Shown: in pieces, positions 6,653 to 11,624 of the stretch
Layout: each line of letters begins with the position of its first letter
How positions within the stretch are numbered: position 1 is the first letter of the stretch
Program-made: the position numbers and the translations under genes
Assembly (NCBI GenBank): GCA_934098375.1
Contig: CAKOOC010000029.1
Coordinates: forward strand, 1 to 11,624
DNA from: an uncultured Bacilli bacterium
GTDB taxonomy: Bacteria; Bacillota_I; Bacilli_A; RF39; UBA660
DNA length: 11,624 nucleotides
Reading direction: 5' to 3'
The notes under the pieces: model-generated
What the model was told of the DNA's origin: nothing
Database searches by the model: none
Seen by the model: only the letters and a program-made list of their open reading frames with translations

Positions 6653-7126
6653 ATGCAAAAAAAGATTATTATTTATAGTATTATTTTTTTTACTTTAGAC
6701 TTAATTAGTAAAGTGATTGTTAATAACTTTGTTAGTTTAACAGAAAGTATTACCGTAATTAATAACTTTTTTTATTTAACGAATGTTCATAATTTAGGAG
6801 CAGCGTGGAGCTTATTTAGCGGGCAGCGAATATTATTAATTGTAGTAGGCATTGCAGCATTATTTTTTATTTTTAGATGGATAAATGATTTTAAAAATAA
6901 TAATAAAAATATTTGGGCTTTTTCTTTATTAATAAGTGGCCTTTTAGGTAATTTATTTGATAGAATTATATATGGATATGTAAGAGATTTTTTAGATTTT
7001 AGATTTGGTAGTTATAATTATCCGGTATTTAACTTAGCAGATACGTTTATATTTTGCGGGGTTATTGTACTGATACTCGCAATTATTAAGGGTGAAGAAA
7101 ATGGAAGTAAAAGTAACAGGAAATAA
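6653..7126 (+). CDS. lspA: Lipoprotein signal peptidase (signal peptidase II)
   Basis: A 157-residue polytopic aspartic protease that removes signal peptides from diacylglyceryl-modified prolipoproteins in the cytoplasmic membrane. Four hydrophobic segments are visible. Family motifs are present: DLISK (16-20), NVHNLGAAWSLF (44-55), GNLFDR (99-104) with catalytic Asp103, VRDFLDF (110-116), and FNLADTF (126-132) with catalytic Asp130. Length is normal. It overlaps rluD by 26 nt, so the two are co-transcribed. lspA followed by a rluD-type gene (ylyB) is also the Bacillus order. In Bacillus ileS and division genes lie between the sigG group and lspA. Here they are gone. Confidence 0.96.
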   Translation: MQKKIIIYSIIFFTLDLISKVIVNNFVSLTESITVINNFFYLTNVHNLGAAWSLFSGQRILLIVVGIAALFFIFRWINDFKNNNKNIWAFSLLISGLLGNLFDRIIYGYVRDFLDFRFGSYNYPVFNLADTFIFCGVIVLILAIIKGEENGSKSNRK

Positions 7127-7991
7127 TGAAAGATTAGATAAATATTTAAGTGAAAATACAGATTTTTCAAGAGCATTGATTCAAAAAATGATTGATGATG
7201 GTTTTGTACTTGTAAATGGAAAAGTATTAAAGGCAAATTATCGCTTAAAAGAAAATGATGTTATCTTAGTAAAAGATGGTTATATTAAGGAAACCACGGT
7301 GGCACCAGAAAATATAAAATTAAATATTGTTTTTGAAGATGAAAATTTAATGATTATAAATAAACCATCGGGGATGGTTGTTCATCCTGGCAATGGTAAT
7401 AGTGAACACACTTTGGTTAATGCTTTAATGGGATATACTAAAAATCTTAGTACAAGTAACGGAGAATTTAGACCGGGAATTGTTCACCGAATCGATAAAG
7501 ATACATCAGGACTTATTATAGTAGCTAAAAATGATAAAGCTCATGAATTACTTGCTGAGGGATTTAAAAATAAAACCATTACTAGAGAGTATATTGCTCT
7601 AGTTGTGGGAGAAATTAAAACGGATACAGGTACTATAGATGCTCCGATCGGTAGAGATAAAAATGAAAGAAAACGAATGTGTGTAACAGATATAAATTCT
7701 AAAAAAGCTATTACTCATTTTACAGTTTTAAAAAGATATAAGGGTTATACACTTCTTAGGTTAAAATTAGAAACAGGTAGAACACATCAAATTAGGGTTC
7801 ACATGAAATATATTGGACATCCAGTAGTAAATGATCCAGTTTATACAAATGTAAATGCGACAAGTTTTGGCCAATTTCTGCACTCTTATTTAGTAGATTT
7901 TGAAGAGCCCATAACAAAAGAGCACTTACATTTTGAAGTGCCTGTTCCTAAAGAGTTTGAAGATTTTTTAAATACTCTTGTTAGTTTATAA
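7101..7991 (+). CDS. rluD: RluD-family large-subunit rRNA pseudouridine synthase
   Basis: A 296-residue RluA/RluD-type enzyme that converts uridine to pseudouridine in 23S rRNA. An N-terminal S4 RNA-binding domain (residues 10-57, RLDKYL...ALIQKMIDDGFVLVNGK) precedes the catalytic domain. INKPSGMVVHPG (86-97) and HRIDKDTSGLIIVAK (129-143) are diagnostic, with catalytic Asp132. GRTHQIRVHM later in the protein is also typical. The exact target uridines cannot be read from sequence. I start at ATG 7101, with GGGTGA (7090-7095) well spaced, rather than GTG 7092. The gene ends convergently with tspO, overlapping it by 11 bp. I find no good terminator between them. Confidence 0.93.
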   Translation: MEVKVTGNNERLDKYLSENTDFSRALIQKMIDDGFVLVNGKVLKANYRLKENDVILVKDGYIKETTVAPENIKLNIVFEDENLMIINKPSGMVVHPGNGNSEHTLVNALMGYTKNLSTSNGEFRPGIVHRIDKDTSGLIIVAKNDKAHELLAEGFKNKTITREYIALVVGEIKTDTGTIDAPIGRDKNERKRMCVTDINSKKAITHFTVLKRYKGYTLLRLKLETGRTHQIRVHMKYIGHPVVNDPVYTNVNATSFGQFLHSYLVDFEEPITKEHLHFEVPVPKEFEDFLNTLVSL

Positions 7992-8430
7992 TAATTAACT
8001 CTAAAAAGTACATTAAATAAAACGCTGTGGATAATAAATAAAAGTATAAATATTTAGCATTATTTTCATTTAGTTTTTTATTTTCAATATATAGTTTTAT
8101 ACTAGTGAAAAAGATAAGACTATATATAACTACCGATAAATAAAGATTAGAAAAATAAAAGAAAAACAACGGGAAAATTTGAACAAAAATGTAATTTAAG
8201 ATGTAGTAAAATAAATAATTTTTTATATTTTCAAAGCTTAATATGTTATAAAATAAAGTATAACTAATAAAGAAATAATTAATTATTTGAATGATATAAA
8301 AAATTTTAAAATTTAAATCAAATAAAGGATGATTTAAGGTATTATAAAAGCTAATATCAATGGGAAAGAAAGTAAGACCAATAAACCAAGTTAGTAAAAT
8401 ACTTAGATATAAGATAATTTTTCTTTTCAT
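7981..8430 (-). CDS. tspO: TspO/MBR-family membrane protein
   Basis: A 149-residue protein with five hydrophobic segments, the TspO (translocator protein / peripheral benzodiazepine receptor) size and fold. FFPIDISFYNTLNHP (residues 21-35) aligns with the Bacillus stretch FPIDRTWYDALEKP, NYIFVQIF aligns with NYIFNQAF, and the ends match in pattern. The Trp and Pro residues of the usual WYxxLxKPxxxPP motif are replaced, so ligand binding may be altered. TspO proteins bind porphyrins and related ligands, but their physiological role in Firmicutes is unsettled. The start has AAGGAG four nucleotides upstream. It is divergent from the rhomboid gene across 61 bp and converges on rluD. Confidence 0.75.
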   Translation of the reverse strand: MKRKIILYLSILLTWFIGLTFFPIDISFYNTLNHPLFDLNFKIFYIIQIINYFFISYTLFYNILSFENIKNYLFYYILNYIFVQIFPLFFFYFSNLYLSVVIYSLIFFTSIKLYIENKKLNENNAKYLYFYLLSTAFYLMYFLELIIIN

Positions 8431-8438
8431 AAGTCTCC

Positions 8439-8467
8439 TTTACTAAACAATCTAATTGTTATAGAAT
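8439..8467 (+). promoter_or_regulatory. Candidate rhomboid promoter with dyad operator in the spacer
   Basis: TTTACT (8439-8444, 4 of 6) and TAGAAT (8462-8467, 5 of 6) are 17 bp apart, in the 61-bp gap between divergent genes. The spacer holds a perfect inverted repeat, AACAAT-CTA-ATTGTT (8446-8460), positioned where a bound repressor would block polymerase. The same dyad lies just before the tspO start on the other strand, so it could serve both genes. Confidence 0.4.
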
Positions 8468-8491
8468 ATATATGAAAAAGGCAGGAAAAAT

Positions 8492-9604
8492 ATGAGTGAA
8501 ATAATAAATAAGAAAGACGAAGTAGTAATGAAATTAGTTCATTATTTTGTTACAGAAGAAGATTATCAACCAATTATAGTTAATGGTGTAAAAAATGAAA
8601 TTTGGTTAGAAAATTTAGAGGCACCATATAAAGTTGTTAGAATTAATTCAAATTATATTCATAATGAAGAACAATTAAAATTTGATATTTTTAAGATAAG
8701 AAATATTACTAGACAAATAAAAAAGAAAACTTTTTCTTTGAAGATGAAAACTCTTAATATTCTTTTAGATATTAATGGTAATGTTGATATAAAGAATTCT
8801 AAGGATGTGGATAATTTTAGGGTTGATTCAATTAAAGATGTAAGAAGTGATAATAATTTAGCAGGACTTTTTCCTAAGCTTAAAACCATGACATTAAATG
8901 GCAATGATTTTGATATGATTATGAATATAACTAATGACATTAGTGAAAAAAATGCGGAAGAAAGCAAAGAATATGAGCAGGTTTTTAAACCTAAAAAAAT
9001 TATTGTTACAAATGTTTTAATAGCACTAAATATTATAATGTTTATATTATGTTTAATGCAAAATAATTTGTTTGACAGTTTATATCTAAGTCCTAGTTTA
9101 GTAAAAAATGGTGAGTATTATAGACTTTTTACGTGTGCATTTTTACATGCTAATTTAGTACATTTACTAACTAATGTATATGCGTTAAAACTTATTGGAA
9201 CTCAAGTAGAAACATTTTTAGGAAAAGGAAAATTTTTAATAATATATTTCTTTAGTATGATAAGTTCTTCTTTATTAGTGTCTGTTGGTCAAGTTGGTGC
9301 GGTAGGAGCAAGTGGTGCTATTTTTGGATTACTTGGATGTTTACTATATTTTGGATATTATTATAGATTATATTTAGGAACAGTTTTACTTAGTCAAGTT
9401 GTACCAGTTATTGTATTAAATCTAGTATTAGGATTTATTATTCCGGGAATAAGCAATTCTGGTCATGTAGGTGGTTTAATAGGTGGATTATTTATTAGCA
9501 TGGCTCTTGGTGTAAGCAAGAAGGATCAAAAAAATAGAATTAATGGAATTATTATTAGCTTAATTTATTTATTATTTTTAGGTTATATGGTTTTCTTCAA
9601 ATAA
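8492..9604 (+). CDS. GluP-like rhomboid family intramembrane serine protease
   Basis: A 370-residue protein with a soluble N-terminal half (1-168) and a rhomboid membrane domain (170-368) of about seven segments. This layout resembles Bacillus YqgP/GluP. The catalytic serine lies in GASGAIFG (272-279, Ser274) and the histidine in SGHVGGLIGG (323-332, His325). The oxyanion-side motif HANLVHLLTN (219-228) has the conserved His and Asn228. It should cleave transmembrane substrates within the bilayer. Substrates are unknown. The ribosome site is modest (GCAGGAAAAAT before ATG). Transcription ends at the hairpin at 9625-9653. The exported proteins next door have membrane-spanning N-termini and are conceivable substrates, which is speculation. 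Confidence 0.9.
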   Translation: MSEIINKKDEVVMKLVHYFVTEEDYQPIIVNGVKNEIWLENLEAPYKVVRINSNYIHNEEQLKFDIFKIRNITRQIKKKTFSLKMKTLNILLDINGNVDIKNSKDVDNFRVDSIKDVRSDNNLAGLFPKLKTMTLNGNDFDMIMNITNDISEKNAEESKEYEQVFKPKKIIVTNVLIALNIIMFILCLMQNNLFDSLYLSPSLVKNGEYYRLFTCAFLHANLVHLLTNVYALKLIGTQVETFLGKGKFLIIYFFSMISSSLLVSVGQVGAVGASGAIFGLLGCLLYFGYYYRLYLGTVLLSQVVPVIVLNLVLGFIIPGISNSGHVGGLIGGLFISMALGVSKKDQKNRINGIIISLIYLLFLGYMVFFK

Positions 9605-9624
9605 GGAAAACTTAAAGTTGACAG

Positions 9625-9653
9625 AGTCTATGGGTTAATACCATAGACTTTTT
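9625..9653 (+). terminator. Rho-independent terminator after the rhomboid gene
   Basis: A perfect 9-bp stem, AGTCTATGG (9625-9633) and CCATAGACT (9641-9649), with a 7-nt loop, is followed by a T run (9649-9653). It ends the rhomboid transcript and insulates the next gene. A variant of the same hairpin recurs at 11405-11432. Confidence 0.85.
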
Positions 9654-9670
9654 ACATGCACAATATTAAC

Positions 9671-9698
9671 TTGACATGGGGGGGGTTATTAGTACAAT
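9671..9698 (+). promoter_or_regulatory. Strong promoter with a G8 tract in its spacer (copy 1)
   Basis: TTGACA (9671-9676, perfect) and TACAAT (9693-9698, 5 of 6) are 16 bp apart. The spacer starts with T followed by eight consecutive G (9678-9685), a tract very unlikely in such AT-rich DNA outside the glycine codons. Gain of one G gives the optimal 17-bp spacing and loss gives 15. Promoters of this form are known to vary by slipped-strand mispairing, as at Neisseria porA. Variation here is inferred. Confidence 0.75.
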
Positions 9699-9701
9699 TA
9701 T

Positions 9702-9727
9702 ATAGAAAATATCGGGTGATTTTCTAT
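9702..9727 (+). promoter_or_regulatory. Inverted repeat spanning the leader and start codon (copy 1)
   Basis: ATAGAAAAT (9702-9710) and ATTTTCTAT (9719-9727) form a perfect 9-bp inverted repeat with an 8-nt loop. The loop contains most of the ribosome site GGGTGAT, and the right arm ends on the first two bases of the ATG. It lies at the predicted transcription start, so it could be a repressor operator or an AU-rich RNA hairpin at the 5' end. Confidence 0.5.
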
Positions 9728-11381
9728 GAATAAGTATAAAGAAAAAATGGGTGACATTTTAAATAAAATAAAGGGAAATAAGCGAGTAATGTATTTAACT
9801 AGCATAACAGTTTTAATATTATTTTGCTTAGCTTTAAATATCACTTTTGCTAAATATACATCGAATATAAATAAACAAAATGCTAATATAACTATAGGCA
9901 ATTTAGATTATCTTTTTTCAATTAATGCTGATTATGAAGAATATAAAAGTAACATAATAAATGATAGAATTATAAAATCTAATCCTAATTCAACTCTTAT
10001 TTTTTATGTTGATATAACTTCGTTAAATAAAATTGATAGTAAATATCAGCTTTTATATGATTATTGTGAAAATTATGATAATGAAAATAATACATGTACT
10101 GTTTCTAGTGAGCAACCAGAAGATGCAAAAATATATTATGCCATGGATAGTGATGATTTAACCGAGGATATAATAGAAAAAAATAGTACAAAGAGAATAA
10201 AAATTGTTATATATAATCAAAGTAGTAATACCTATTATTATGAATTAAAAATGAATGCTGGTTATGTTCACAATAATCTTAAGTATAGTGATAGTATAGG
10301 TAAAAATATAGTAGATGGTTTTGCCATTCCGGATGGAAACATTAGTATTATTTCTTATGTTGATGGAGTACCGATACCTAATGGAATATTTCCGACAACA
10401 GGTTATTATGATGTAACGGTAACATGTACACTTCAAGATGGGACAAAAGATTATGATATGGGAAATGCAAGATGGAATGGTAAAAAATGGTTGATAACCG
10501 TTATTGATGCCCCGGAAAATACTGTATGTAGCGCTGATTTTGTTGAAAATGCCAATCCATATCCGGTATTCACATATATGATAGATGGAGTTGATTATGC
10601 CAATGATACGAGTAAAGTACAGTTAATTAAAGATGGCTCTGGTAATTGGCGTATCAAATTTTTAGAAAGTGGAACATTAAAAACTTCATATCCGGAAAAA
10701 AATTCTATAGATGTCTTTGTTGTTGGCGGCGGCGGAGGCGGCGGCTCTGAAGGTGGTACTACAAATGGAGGCTGTGGTGGCGGCGGTGGATACACTAAAA
10801 CTTATAAAAGTTTAGAATTAAACGCTGGTGAAGAACAATATATTAAAGTAGGATCCGGTGGCAAAGGTGGTACAGGTTCAGCAGGTACTGCTGGAGAACA
10901 AAGCTATTTTGGGTCAACGACATATGCTGCAAATGGTGGTAGTTATGGATGCCAAATGGGAGGTTGTAATGCCGGAGGCTCTGGTGGCTCTGGTGGAGGT
11001 TGCGGAGGAATGAGTTCCGGTGAAGCACCTTCAGCTGGTAGCGGCGGAACAAATGGAACGTCAGGAAAATCAAATGTAAGTTGGTGTACAGCCGGCTCTG
11101 GTCAAGGAACTACTACTCGTGAATTTGGAGATGCAACTGGTGATTTATATGCTGGTGGCGGTTCTGGTGGTCAGTGGATGTATCTTAATTGGCCTAATCC
11201 AATTGCTGGTGGAGCCGGCGGCGGCGGAGCAGGCGGTGGAAAAAATTCAGCCGCAAAATCAGGAACTCCTAATACTGGCGGCGGCGGTGGCGGAGGAACC
11301 CCTACATATAGTACAACAGGAATTTCTAATTCTGGTGGAAATGGTGGCTCTGGTATAGTTATAATTCGTAATCATCAATAA
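9726..11381 (+). CDS. Exported surface protein with C-terminal glycine-rich, phage-adhesin-like domain
   Basis: A 551-residue protein. A basic start (1-20) leads into one hydrophobic helix (21-41) and then TFAKYTS, a likely signal-peptidase site after Ala42. This resembles SipW-dependent, TasA-like exported subunits. Residues 45-320 are a polar beta-rich region I cannot name, with Cys pairs such as YDYC and NNTC. From residue 328 (IDVFVVGGGGGGG) to the end (GGNGGSGIVIIR, 537-548) is a glycine-rich domain of the type found in phage tail adhesins (S16 gp38-like), where polyglycine strands form a rigid core. It carries five Cys. Glycine codons make this part G-rich, unlike its neighbours. A second family member follows. 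Likely role: surface adhesion or display. Function is not shown by sequence. Confidence 0.8.
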   Translation: MNKYKEKMGDILNKIKGNKRVMYLTSITVLILFCLALNITFAKYTSNINKQNANITIGNLDYLFSINADYEEYKSNIINDRIIKSNPNSTLIFYVDITSLNKIDSKYQLLYDYCENYDNENNTCTVSSEQPEDAKIYYAMDSDDLTEDIIEKNSTKRIKIVIYNQSSNTYYYELKMNAGYVHNNLKYSDSIGKNIVDGFAIPDGNISIISYVDGVPIPNGIFPTTGYYDVTVTCTLQDGTKDYDMGNARWNGKKWLITVIDAPENTVCSADFVENANPYPVFTYMIDGVDYANDTSKVQLIKDGSGNWRIKFLESGTLKTSYPEKNSIDVFVVGGGGGGGSEGGTTNGGCGGGGGYTKTYKSLELNAGEEQYIKVGSGGKGGTGSAGTAGEQSYFGSTTYAANGGSYGCQMGGCNAGGSGGSGGGCGGMSSGEAPSAGSGGTNGTSGKSNVSWCTAGSGQGTTTREFGDATGDLYAGGGSGGQWMYLNWPNPIAGGAGGGGAGGGKNSAAKSGTPNTGGGGGGGTPTYSTTGISNSGGNGGSGIVIIRNHQ

Positions 11382-11404
11382 ATAAATTATAAAATTACAG
11401 ACAA

Positions 11405-11432
11405 GGTCTATGGTTAATATCATAGACTTTTT
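11405..11432 (+). terminator. Rho-independent terminator between the tandem surface-protein genes
   Basis: GGTCTATGG (11405-11413) and TCATAGACT (11420-11428) pair across a 6-nt loop, followed by T residues (11428-11432). Relative to the hairpin at 9625, one base in each arm differs, but each change turns a Watson-Crick pair into a G-U pair, so the RNA stem is kept. Confidence 0.8.
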
Positions 11433-11449
11433 GCATGTACAATATTAAC

Positions 11450-11477
11450 TTGACATGGGGGGGGTTATTAGTACAAT
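11450..11477 (+). promoter_or_regulatory. Strong promoter with a G8 tract in its spacer (copy 2)
   Basis: TTGACA (11450-11455) and TACAAT (11472-11477) with the same 16-bp spacer holding eight G residues (11457-11464). The tract length equals that of copy 1 in this assembly, so any length variation would have to be sought in reads. Confidence 0.75.
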
Positions 11478-11480
11478 TAT

Positions 11481-11506
11481 ATAGAAAATATCGGGTGATT
11501 TTCTAT
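11481..11506 (+). promoter_or_regulatory. Inverted repeat spanning the leader and start codon (copy 2)
   Basis: The same 9-bp arms (11481-11489 and 11498-11506) with the ribosome site GGGTGAT mostly in the loop. The conservation is part of the 89-bp repeat and so is not independent evidence of function. Confidence 0.45.
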
Positions 11507-11624
11507 GAATAAGTATAAAGAAAAAATAGGTGACATTTTAAATAAAGCGAAGGGGAATAAAAGAATTATGTGGCTTTCTATAATAAGCGTACTTGTCCTT
11601 TTTACTGCAGCTTTAAATATAACT
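11505..11624 (+). CDS. Second exported surface-protein paralogue, partial (3' end outside window)
   Basis: An open frame of 40 codons running off the window end. It has the same layout as the N-terminus of the preceding gene: a basic start MNKYKEKIGDILNK, then a hydrophobic helix ending LNIT. Thirty of 40 residues are identical. Changes are mostly conservative and the frame is open, so it looks like a real paralogue rather than a decayed fragment. Whether it also carries a glycine-rich C-terminus cannot be seen. It has its own terminator-insulated promoter, so it can be switched independently of its neighbour. Confidence 0.85.
   Translation, partial: MNKYKEKIGDILNKAKGNKRIMWLSIISVLVLFTAALNIT

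Larger units (their letters stand above)
9660..9748 (+). repeat. 89-bp perfect direct repeat, copy 1 (promoter, leader and start of gene)
   Basis: These 89 bases are identical to 11439-11527, with weaker similarity extending on both sides into the terminator hairpin and the coding sequence. The repeat holds the whole promoter, the ribosome site and the first codons of the gene. Confidence 0.97.
11439..11527 (+). repeat. 89-bp perfect direct repeat, copy 2
   Basis: Identical over 89 bases to 9660-9748, 1779 bp away. The non-coding promoter and leader are perfectly conserved while the following coding sequence has diverged (30 of the first 40 residues identical). This suggests recent duplication with gene conversion, or selection on the regulatory module. 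Confidence 0.97.

Noticed and set aside
9618..9623. TTGACA upstream of the terminator as a second promoter
   Set aside because: No -10-like hexamer at a suitable distance, and the terminator hairpin follows at once.
9660..9748. 89-bp repeat as an attachment site or insertion-sequence end
   Set aside because: It has a direct orientation, contains a complete promoter and start codon, and no transposase or integrase lies between the copies. Gene duplication explains it better.
10595..10795. Minus-strand frame rich in proline
   Set aside because: It is the antisense of the glycine codons of the surface protein and has no ribosome site.
11119..11358. Plus-strand frame of 79 codons inside the glycine-rich region
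   Set aside because: A shifted-frame shadow of the repetitive glycine codons, with no ribosome site or family resemblance.
1..11624. Mycoplasma-type genetic code (TGA as Trp)
   Set aside because: TGG is used for Trp throughout, recognisable proteins have no internal TGA, and spoVAD and ylmC end at TGA at the expected lengths.
1..11624. tRNA, rRNA, CRISPR arrays, insertion sequences or integrase genes
   Set aside because: No cloverleaf, regularly spaced short repeats, transposase-like frame or terminal inverted repeats were seen.

Overview
This is a very AT-rich window from a spore-forming member of the Firmicutes. Most coding sequence is A/T at third positions, TGG is used for Trp, and TGA reads as a stop, so this is not the mycoplasma code. 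Gene content is Bacillus-like but pared down: an endospore programme with no spoIIAB and no spoVAA/AB. I infer an uncultured, possibly gut-associated, reduced-genome Bacilli lineage near Erysipelotrichales or RF39. No database search was possible.

Bases 1-6353 hold a compact sporulation block. It runs spoIIAA-like, sigF, spoVAC, spoVAD, spoVAE, spoIIGA, sigE, an MFS-type transporter and sigG. A Spo0A box lies upstream of spoIIAA. A second near-perfect box overlaps the -35 of a long-spacer promoter before spoIIGA. A sigma-G-like promoter precedes spoVAC. The order suggests the usual cascade: Spo0A turns on spoIIA and spoIIG, sigma F acts in the forespore, SpoIIGA processes pro-sigma E in the mother cell, sigma G follows, and SpoVA loads dipicolinate. 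The striking departure is that spoIIAB is absent between spoIIAA and sigF, and the SpoIIAA homologue has lost its phosphorylatable serine.

Bases 6390-9604 are mostly housekeeping genes. ylmC, lspA and rluD follow in the same relative order as downstream of sigG in Bacillus subtilis, with the division and ileS genes missing between them. Next come a convergent tspO-family gene and a divergent GluP-like rhomboid protease gene whose promoter spacer contains a perfect dyad.

Bases 9605-11624 are accessory and the most unusual part. They hold a tandem family of exported proteins. The first member has 551 residues and ends in a glycine-rich domain resembling phage adhesins. The second member runs off the window. 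Each copy is preceded by a terminator hairpin and by an identical 89-bp module. That module carries a consensus promoter with eight consecutive G residues in its -35/-10 spacer, followed by a 9-bp inverted repeat that spans the ribosome binding site and ends on the start codon. A homopolymer in that position is the architecture of a slipped-strand, phase-variable promoter, here repeated in front of tandem surface-protein genes.
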